Positions 1 through 5,205 of a DNA stretch of 9,888 nucleotides are shown here, piece after piece. The stretch lies in NCBI GenBank assembly GCA_005792225.1, contig SXSP01000474.1, positions 1-9,888 on the forward strand, written 5' to 3'. The translations under genes and the position numbers were made by a program. Within the stretch, counting starts at the first letter, position 1. The number at the start of each line of letters is the position of its first letter. Below the pieces are notes generated by a model. It did no database searches and was not told the origin of the DNA. It saw only the letters and a list, made by a program, of their open reading frames with translations. Source of the stretch: Bdellovibrionales bacterium (GTDB lineage Bacteria > Bdellovibrionota > Bdellovibrionia > Bdellovibrionales > JAMPXM01).

Positions 1-135
1 CCCGTAATCGGTCACTTTCTTCTGCGGCGGAAGTGGTGCGGGACGCCCGACCAACTTCGGGTTCGGTTCGGAACAAGACACGGCAGCAAAAAACAACGTC
101 GTGAGAGCCGCAAATTTTAAAGTTCTGTTCATCAT
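1..135 (-). CDS. Putative lipoprotein, N-terminal part only (runs off the window)
   Basis: Reading leftward from 135, an open frame starts with two consecutive ATG codons (135 and 132) and is still open at base 1, giving 45 residues. A GAGGGG-type ribosome site lies just upstream, at a usable distance from either ATG. The product begins with a basic residue and a hydrophobic stretch, followed by the lipobox AVSC with the lipid-modified cysteine at residue 21. It then continues as a Pro-rich, polar linker (PAPLPPQKK). It is therefore predicted to be exported and lipid-anchored. There is no Asp at +2, so outer-membrane sorting is expected by the usual rule. It starts only 8 bases after the stop of the TPR-type gene and so probably belongs to the same operon. 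The functional domain lies outside the window, so no family can be assigned. Confidence 0.72.
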   Translation of the reverse strand, partial: MMNRTLKFAALTTLFFAAVSCSEPNPKLVGRPAPLPPQKKVTDYG

Positions 136-143
136 CACTCCCC

Positions 144-1787
144 TCACTGCTTCGATGCCTGACAGCCTTTTTTGAGATCGACCTTGTAGTGCGCGAGTTC
201 ATCAAACCAAGTCTCGTTCTCCTCGGGAAACCAAATGCGGTCAGCACCCTTGTAGCCGGTCGAACCTTTCTTTTCGGAGATTTTCGTCTTCGACGTGGCT
301 TCGCCCACCCGACCGGCGAGTGTCACCTGCTGAAGCACCTCGGCCTCGACGATATGAAGTGTTTGGAGGATCTGCCCGATCTCGATTAAGTCTTCCTCCG
401 CGAGCATCTTCACCCGCGAGAGCACGCCCGAGCGCGTGGCTTCGACGCGACTGCCGAGTCCCATTTTCATGACCTCAAACTGCGCCTGAAATCCGACCTT
501 TCCCGACCCTTCAGAAAGAGACCGGGCATAGAGTTCCCCGAACTTCGCCGCTTCCTTTTCAAGAGCTCCGTAGGTTTGCGCGAGATGATTTGCGGATTCG
601 TCGCGAGTCAAGAAACGAGGAAGCGTGTTCGCTCCTTTTTCAAGATCGGTGAGTTTCACGCGCTTGGTCTTTGCTCTTGTCAGAAACTCCCGAACGGCAT
701 CTGTTTCAGGATTGGAAACGATCGCGAGAAGAGCTTTGGCTCGCTCTTTGTACCGCTCACGAAATAAATTGAGCGTCTCCGATACTTCAGGATAGTCGCA
801 GACCTTAAGGAGAGCGAGGCTCCGTAAGAAAATTGACTCCGGCCCCACTTGAGCCGTGAACATCGGCTGGGCGAGAGTCTTCGTAATGGCGATCGCGTCT
901 TGCGGTTCTCCTTTTCTGATATGGGCCCACGCCATTTCCTCCTGGGCATCAAACCAGTCTTCTGAAGTTTTAGGGACCTTCTCGTAATATTTGATCGCGG
1001 CATCAAGAAAGCCGTTTTGGTAAAGAAGACGTGCTGCCGTTAACGTCATCAAATCTTGCGAGACCGTAGTCGCAGGATTCTTCATGAGGCCCGCGAGCGT
1101 TTGAGCCGCCTCGGTCGAATCTCTCGCCGATGAACCCGTGGCCTTTGCTAGAAGAAGTTGCCACTCAAGCCACGCACGCTCGGCCGAACCTTTCGCGGCG
1201 CGCACGAGAAGATCCTTCACGACGGAAATCTGATCGGCACCTGACACGCCCCGCGCTCGAACACGAACCTCAACGACCGGACCGAAGACGGAAGCCCAGG
1301 CCGGGTGCCAGGCGACGGGACTGACGAGCGACCAAACTTGGTGGTTTGCGGGAGCGGCCGCAGCCCAGAGCTCCTTGATCTCTTTATCGACACGAGCGGG
1401 CTCAGTCACCGAGAGGAGAGTTTCGAGTCCGTAAACTTCGATTTTATTTGCAAACAGCACGAGCCCATTCAGCGCTCGACCCGAGGGAGATTTTGCGAAG
1501 GCGGTTCCGTCGAACGCCGATCCCCACTGAAAGAGCGCCTGCTCAAACTTCCCGCTCGCAAAAAACTGAGCGAAGATTCTTTGTTCCGCGCTCATGCGAC
1601 CAATTCGTTTTTTCAGAATTTGCTCGACGGGAGTAACAAAAATTTCTTTTTGCGCGACTTCTGGTTTCGCTTCCTCACCACCGAGTAACGAGAGAAACTC
1701 CGTGTCTTGCGCCAGAACCGGATTCGGAGCCAGCAACAAAGACGTGACGTAAAATGCGAGAACGACTGAAACCATCCGATTCTTCAT
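144..1787 (-). CDS. Secreted TPR-type protein, GltC/NfsC-like
   Basis: A 547-residue protein with a signal peptide (residues 1-26, cleavage after VLA). The start is ATG at 1787, preceded by an AAGGA ribosome site; an in-frame ATG at 1814 would sit inside the upstream barrel gene and spoil the signal peptide. The body is almost wholly helical. A TPR-like block lies at about 243-343, with typical helix pairs (LLYQNGFLDAAIKYYEKV, then EMAWAHIRKGEPQDAI). It is followed by a long helical stretch with few clear repeats. The C-terminus ends in an aromatic/acidic motif (IWFPEENETWFDEL, about 518-531) and a late Cys, a tail I associate with this family. Position directly after the lipoprotein and barrel genes resembles the gltK-gltB-gltA-gltC order of Myxococcus, so a periplasmic or outer-membrane-associated scaffold role is inferred. 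TPR and secretion are well supported; the GltC identity is moderate. Confidence 0.8.
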   Translation of the reverse strand: MKNRMVSVVLAFYVTSLLLAPNPVLAQDTEFLSLLGGEEAKPEVAQKEIFVTPVEQILKKRIGRMSAEQRIFAQFFASGKFEQALFQWGSAFDGTAFAKSPSGRALNGLVLFANKIEVYGLETLLSVTEPARVDKEIKELWAAAAPANHQVWSLVSPVAWHPAWASVFGPVVEVRVRARGVSGADQISVVKDLLVRAAKGSAERAWLEWQLLLAKATGSSARDSTEAAQTLAGLMKNPATTVSQDLMTLTAARLLYQNGFLDAAIKYYEKVPKTSEDWFDAQEEMAWAHIRKGEPQDAIAITKTLAQPMFTAQVGPESIFLRSLALLKVCDYPEVSETLNLFRERYKERAKALLAIVSNPETDAVREFLTRAKTKRVKLTDLEKGANTLPRFLTRDESANHLAQTYGALEKEAAKFGELYARSLSEGSGKVGFQAQFEVMKMGLGSRVEATRSGVLSRVKMLAEEDLIEIGQILQTLHIVEAEVLQQVTLAGRVGEATSKTKISEKKGSTGYKGADRIWFPEENETWFDELAHYKVDLKKGCQASKQ

Positions 1788-1792
1788 TTCGT

Positions 1793-1800
1793 TTTCCTTA
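1793..1800 (-). promoter_or_regulatory. Ribosome binding site fixing the start of the GltC-like gene
   Basis: On the minus strand the sequence reads TAAGGAAAA, where TAA is the stop of the barrel gene and AAGGA lies about 8 bases before the ATG at 1787. This favours 1787 over the longer in-frame ATG at 1814. It shows that the stop of one gene doubles as part of the next gene's ribosome site, which suggests coupled translation. Confidence 0.6.
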
Positions 1801-2505
1801 AAGCAGATAGCCAACTTGGACCGAAGCGACCGTCGTGTTCATGTCCACCGACCCCGTATATCTTGAGGCTCGGTACGTCTGGTAACGAAGCTCCGCCCGC
1901 GAAGTGAGATGCTGAGACCACCAAAAGCCAACGCCACCGCCCGCCGTGTAAGTGGCCGTTCCGCCCGATGCGAGTTCGATAATTCCTCCGCCGACGAGAG
2001 CGTAAACATCAAAGTGCGTGATGCCGAGGTCATAAAGATTCATCTTGCCGTAGACGGGATACCAATTGAGGAGAACCAAACCCTGCTGTTTTGGATAATC
2101 GATGTCAGGCACGACGGCTTTGCCAACCCCGGCCGGGTCCTTCACCAGATTTTCACCTTCGGGACGAAGTTTATTGAACGAGTAATTGTACTTGAGTCCC
2201 ACGCTCCAGCGCGGCGTGAAGTGGTAATGAAAGTTCGCCCCGAAATTTTGCGTTCGGTTGTAAGAGTCGCCACCAAGAACACTCGAGAACTCGGGTGCGA
2301 TCTCGAGGCGATTTTGCCTGGGCACGACTCTTCTTTGCACGAGGCTGATGGAAGCTTCGGGATTCAGAGCCTTGGCTTTTTCGAGAAGAGCGTCGTTTCC
2401 GCCGAGGGAATCAAAATCCTTCAGAAGATCCGTCTTGGCTTCCACCGAGGCCGCCAAAGTCAAAATCACAAGAGCCGTGATGACGAATTTTGTGGCTTGG
2501 ATCAT
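1798..2505 (-). CDS. Outer-membrane beta-barrel protein, GltB/GltA/NfsA-B-like
   Basis: A 235-residue protein with a signal peptide (residues 1-23, cleavage after VEA). After a short helical and linker segment (24-63), about 64-235 show alternating polar/hydrophobic beta-strands separated by turns: NFGANFHYHF, RWSVGLKYNYSF, LVLLNWYPVYGK, HFDVYALVGGG, TATYTAGGGVGFWW, SRAELRYQTY, and a last strand TVASVQVGYLL. The Gly-rich FDVYALVGGG and GGGVGFWW strands are what I recognise from the outer-membrane beta-barrel domain shared by myxobacteria and Bdellovibrio (OMP_myx_plus type). The family includes GltA/GltB and NfsA/NfsB. The start ATG at 2505 overlaps the TGA of the lipoprotein gene (ATGA) and has a GGAGGA site 5 bases upstream. 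It does not end in the usual aromatic residue, but in Leu-Leu. Myxococcus has two such barrels side by side; only one is present here. Confidence 0.85.
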   Translation of the reverse strand: MIQATKFVITALVILTLAASVEAKTDLLKDFDSLGGNDALLEKAKALNPEASISLVQRRVVPRQNRLEIAPEFSSVLGGDSYNRTQNFGANFHYHFTPRWSVGLKYNYSFNKLRPEGENLVKDPAGVGKAVVPDIDYPKQQGLVLLNWYPVYGKMNLYDLGITHFDVYALVGGGIIELASGGTATYTAGGGVGFWWSQHLTSRAELRYQTYRASRYTGSVDMNTTVASVQVGYLL

Positions 2506-3767
2506 TTCTTCCTCCGGCGCACGGCGGGTGTCGGTTCAGGAGTCGGAGCTGGCGTGGGCGTCGGCCCGGGCTCAACTCGGATGTACTCAGAGAAAGGATA
2601 CGTCATCACTTGCGTATCCCACGGATTCGGACTCGAGGTCGTCGCGATTAAAGACACCTTATGATGTTGAGCATAGGGTGGGTTCGGCGGAGTCCAGGTC
2701 ACCGTGCAAACTTGCGCGTACGATGAATAACTTTGCGGCCGACACTTGCAGACCGCACCTGAAGATGCGCACTGGCTAAAAACGACTTCCACGCGCCCCT
2801 CGCTCGGTGGATCGTAAACCGTGAAGGTAAACACGTTAGGTTGACCTCCGATGAAGGGGACGGGCTCCTTCCAGCTGACCACGGGCTGCTGAAGTCTTGT
2901 GTAGAATTCGACTTCAGTTGTCGTCGGTGCCGACATTCGACCGTGGCGGCTGATGACAACGAGGCCGAAGTTGAGTTTCATCAGCGAGGCCGTAATCTCC
3001 TGGTTTCCTGGCTCGATCGCCATACGGAAGATCCATTTCGACGGGTCTTGCGGATCGCGCATGGGGTTGACGCCCGTCGAGTTCGACGTGGTCACCATGT
3101 GAGCTGCGCTTTGAGCTCCGCGGGAACTTGCCACGACGAGAAGGCGGGGTCGACCCGTGGCGGTCTCATCGCCATCGGGATCTTTTACGGTCACGGTGAA
3201 TTCCCTCTTCTCCCCTTCGCGAATGCGCTGGGTGAGACCGTCAACGCTGACGATTTCGGGATCGTTTTCTGAGCGGGCGACGAAAACCGCGATGGACTTA
3301 CGAGCCATCATGATCGGCTGCGTTTTCGTATACACTTCGACCTCGAGATCGAAGGACTGAGTTGTTCCAACATCGACGGTGCCGAAGGGCGGGATCCACT
3401 TGAACTCGCCCGTCAGGCTGTCGTAAGTGGCACCGGGAAAGTTCGAAATGTTCTTGATGGAGACGATGAAGTCCTCACCCATTTTCGCCTGCCGACCGTT
3501 CACCGGGATGAGCATGTGGGCAACGATGATCTTCGCTCCGCCGTCGTACCCCTCTTTGAAGCTGAAGTATTCATCAGCCTCGATCTTGAGTGCGTCTGAC
3601 GGAATCGGCTTGGAGGCATCAATCTTATCTTCGCCGGGACGGACCGGATTGCGTACGCTATCAGGCTGACCCGCGTAGGGGTCTTGTTGGAAATTCGATT
3701 TATCACACGCGTTGACCATGAACAGGCAGGCAACGAGACCCGCCGCTCTCAAGAATGAACCCTTCAC
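2502..3767 (-). CDS. Ig/cadherin-like outer-membrane lipoprotein, possibly GltK-like
   Basis: A 421-residue protein with a lipoprotein signal: hydrophobic segment to residue 20, lipobox VNAC, lipidated Cys21 followed by Asp22. Asp at +2 is an inner-membrane retention signal in enterics, but this rule is unproven in this lineage. The body looks like three beta-sandwich units. The first (about 57-165) contains ATYDSLTGEFKWIPP, typical of bacterial putative-Ig repeats. The second (about 169-290) contains a cadherin-like DPDGDETA stretch that could bind calcium. The third (about 293-397) holds four cysteines (333, 340, 342, 354). The end is a Pro-Thr tail with a basic terminus (RRRKK). The start is GTG at 3767 with a GGAGGAGGGG ribosome site; no other start preserves the signal peptide. 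Its place directly before the barrel gene suggests a GltK-like partner; that name rests on order, not on sequence. Confidence 0.8.
   Translation of the reverse strand: MKGSFLRAAGLVACLFMVNACDKSNFQQDPYAGQPDSVRNPVRPGEDKIDASKPIPSDALKIEADEYFSFKEGYDGGAKIIVAHMLIPVNGRQAKMGEDFIVSIKNISNFPGATYDSLTGEFKWIPPFGTVDVGTTQSFDLEVEVYTKTQPIMMARKSIAVFVARSENDPEIVSVDGLTQRIREGEKREFTVTVKDPDGDETATGRPRLLVVASSRGAQSAAHMVTTSNSTGVNPMRDPQDPSKWIFRMAIEPGNQEITASLMKLNFGLVVISRHGRMSAPTTTEVEFYTRLQQPVVSWKEPVPFIGGQPNVFTFTVYDPPSEGRVEVVFSQCASSGAVCKCRPQSYSSYAQVCTVTWTPPNPPYAQHHKVSLIATTSSPNPWDTQVMTYPFSEYIRVEPGPTPTPAPTPEPTPAVRRRKK
2520..2570 (-). repeat. Pro-Thr low-complexity tail coding repeat
   Basis: The codons for residues 400-416 of the lipoprotein give a run of alternating Pro-Thr, Pro-Ala and Pro-Glu pairs (GPTPTPAPTPEPTPAV). 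In DNA this is an imperfect 6-base tandem repeat built on GTCGGn/GGAGTC units on the plus strand. Such tracts make extended, stiff spacers and can change length by slippage in multiples of two residues without breaking the frame. Confidence 0.7.
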
Positions 3768-3770
3768 TTT

Positions 3771-3780
3771 CCCCTCCTCC
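3771..3780 (-). promoter_or_regulatory. Ribosome binding site supporting a GTG start
   Basis: The minus strand reads GGAGGAGGGG before AAA and the GTG at 3767. GGAGGA lies 7 bases from the GTG. The first in-frame ATG downstream codes for residue 17, which would delete most of the signal peptide, so the GTG is chosen. Confidence 0.65.
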
Positions 3781-3789
3781 AGATTTCCT

Positions 3790-4926
3790 CTAGCCCTGAC
3801 CCGCGCGCCTTAGCACGAATGGATACGAGACTTTTACGTCGACGCCCCCCTCGGGCAGAGGAAACTTCCAACTCTTTAGCCTCAATAAGATGCAATCTTC
3901 GACGAGCTTTGAATTCAGCGTCGTGCTCTCGACGCCCGCAATTTTCACCTGGCCCGTACCGTTGATTGTAAATTGAACGGCCACGCGACCCGCGAGTGAT
4001 GGGTCACCCTGAAGCGCCTGTTCATAACAAAATCGGACCTGTCCCATATTCCGGCTGATCACGTCGGCGATGAGGTCGCGATCAAGGCCGCCTTCGATGA
4101 GCGCTTCACGCCCGAGGGGAATTGCCGCAGTTCCCGCACTACCAATCAGACTGAGCTTTCCGTAGCCGGCCTGCCCACCGCCCTTACCCTTTGTCCCGTA
4201 GCCGCCACCGCCCTGGAGGTTCGATCCCGCTCCCACAGGAGCGGCGACTAAACCTTTTCCATAGAGTGTCGTCTGAACCCCGCCCGAGCCCGCTGTTCCA
4301 CCGAGCCCCGGCCCCGCCGTGGTGTTGACCGATCCAAGATTCACGCCACCTTTTTGCGAGCTCTTTGCAAGACTTCCAAGAACGGAGAGAGCCCCCAAGC
4401 GCTTCACGCTGACCTGCTTTGTCGGCTTTACCGTCTTGTGTTCAGCCTGAACTTTTTGATCCTGAATGCGAGGCTGCTCCACCAGCTTCTTGGGCGGCGG
4501 CGGAATCTTTTTGACGATTTGCACGAGCTCTTGCTTCATCTCTTGCTCAAGCTTCGCGGTGACGTCGCTCGGTCGATTCAGCACAAAACCTAAAAATCCT
4601 GCTGACATCAAAATCAAGATCGTAAGTGACGCATACCAAGTCTTTGAGCCCTCCGACTTGAGTTCGGGGTCTCGGTGAATATCTTCAACCGAGTTCACCA
4701 GGCGTATTCGGCCGTGAGCGGCGATCTCGACGGGAGCTTTGGCGACGTCGCTCTCGAGAATGTTTCCGATTCGATCAAAAGGGGTCCGCGTTTTCTGAAG
4801 GAAGTCGACGGAGGTGTGAACCTCGAGTCGGCGCGTGTCCTTGCGTTGAATGACGACGGCCTCTTCTCCTTCAACGAAAAACGTTCGAACGGCCTGCCCA
4901 TTCTGATTTTCAAGTACGAGCTTCAT
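3790..4926 (-). CDS. TonB-like envelope-spanning protein with AgmX/PglI C-terminal domain (GltG/GltJ-like)
   Basis: A 378-residue single-pass protein. Residues 1-95 form a beta-rich segment with no visible zinc ribbon, GYF or FHA motif. Residues 97-116 (WYASLTILILMSAGFLGFVL) are the membrane helix. A charged, Pro-containing stretch follows (IPPPPKKLVEQP at 141-152, as in TonB), then a Gly-rich linker (193-263). The C-terminal domain (279-374) matches the AgmX/PglI C-terminal family closely: LDRDLIADVISRNMGQVRFCYE, GRVAVQFTINGTGQV, LVEDCILLRLKSWKFP and VDVKVSYPFVL. Cys300 and Cys345 fall at positions I recall as conserved in the family and may form a disulphide. In Myxococcus, GltG and GltJ proteins of this type link the inner-membrane motor to the outer-membrane Glt parts. 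Start ATG 4926 has a GGGAG site. A TonB of a nutrient receptor is unlikely, as no TonB-dependent receptor is nearby. Confidence 0.87.
   Translation of the reverse strand: MKLVLENQNGQAVRTFFVEGEEAVVIQRKDTRRLEVHTSVDFLQKTRTPFDRIGNILESDVAKAPVEIAAHGRIRLVNSVEDIHRDPELKSEGSKTWYASLTILILMSAGFLGFVLNRPSDVTAKLEQEMKQELVQIVKKIPPPPKKLVEQPRIQDQKVQAEHKTVKPTKQVSVKRLGALSVLGSLAKSSQKGGVNLGSVNTTAGPGLGGTAGSGGVQTTLYGKGLVAAPVGAGSNLQGGGGYGTKGKGGGQAGYGKLSLIGSAGTAAIPLGREALIEGGLDRDLIADVISRNMGQVRFCYEQALQGDPSLAGRVAVQFTINGTGQVKIAGVESTTLNSKLVEDCILLRLKSWKFPLPEGGVDVKVSYPFVLRRAGQG
4138..4350 (-). repeat. Gly-rich periplasmic linker coding region
   Basis: Residues 193-263 of the AgmX/PglI-type protein are dominated by Gly with Ala, Ser, Thr and Lys, including LQGGGGYGTKGKGGGQAGYG. 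The stretch has no predicted fold. It lies between the membrane-proximal Pro/Lys segment and the conserved C-terminal domain, and is best read as a flexible spacer across the periplasm. Confidence 0.65.
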
Positions 4927-4941
4927 GGAACTCCCATCTCA

Positions 4942-5205
4942 CTAGTAGCGCGAAGCCGATTTCTTCATTCGATCCTTGAAGTCCGTGCGGACGCCGAGAA
5001 GAGCATCGAGAACCTTCTCGCTCTCAACCGTCGTCACTGCCTCATCCGAGAAGTGATATTTTCCCTGAACGAGAACATCTTCGAAGCTGACATCCGTCGA
5101 CTTCTTCTTTTGGTCTGACGTGCTCGCCGGCTTTTGTGGTGCTGCCGTCACGACGCTTGCCAAAAATAAACTGAAGATCATGAGTTTCATTTCTGGTCTC
5201 ATCAT
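4942..5205 (-). CDS. Small secreted protein of unknown function
   Basis: An 87-residue protein beginning with a signal peptide (about 1-21; cleavage near VVTA or TAA before PQK). The mature part is only about 65 residues: a Lys/Ser-rich polar start, then VSFEDVLVQGKYHFSDEAVTTVESEKVLDALLG and a basic, Tyr-ended tail. I do not recognise the family. The start is ATG 5205, which overlaps the stop of the TPR gene (ATGA) and has GGGAG upstream; ATG 5202 and ATG 5190 are in frame, but the latter has a poor ribosome site. Being inside the operon between the large TPR protein and the TonB-like protein, and translationally coupled to the former, it is probably a structural or assembly part of the same complex. 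The motif FEDVLVQGKYHFSDEA looks like a short binding or folding unit. A real gene is likely given export signal, overlap and spacing. Confidence 0.8.
   Translation of the reverse strand: MMRPEMKLMIFSLFLASVVTAAPQKPASTSDQKKKSTDVSFEDVLVQGKYHFSDEAVTTVESEKVLDALLGVRTDFKDRMKKSASRY

Noticed and set aside
144..1814. Start of the GltC-like gene at ATG 1814
   Set aside because: It would overlap the barrel gene and add a charged segment before the signal peptide; ATG 1787 has a clear AAGGA site.
1909..2664. A 251-codon plus-strand open frame spanning the barrel and lipoprotein genes
   Set aside because: It crosses two well-supported minus-strand genes, has no ribosome site of note, and its Gly-Val run is only the complement of the Pro-Thr codons.
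3768..3789. Terminator or internal promoter in the largest gap of the operon
   Set aside because: The 22 bases are mostly the purine-rich ribosome site for the lipoprotein gene and contain no hairpin or -10 element.
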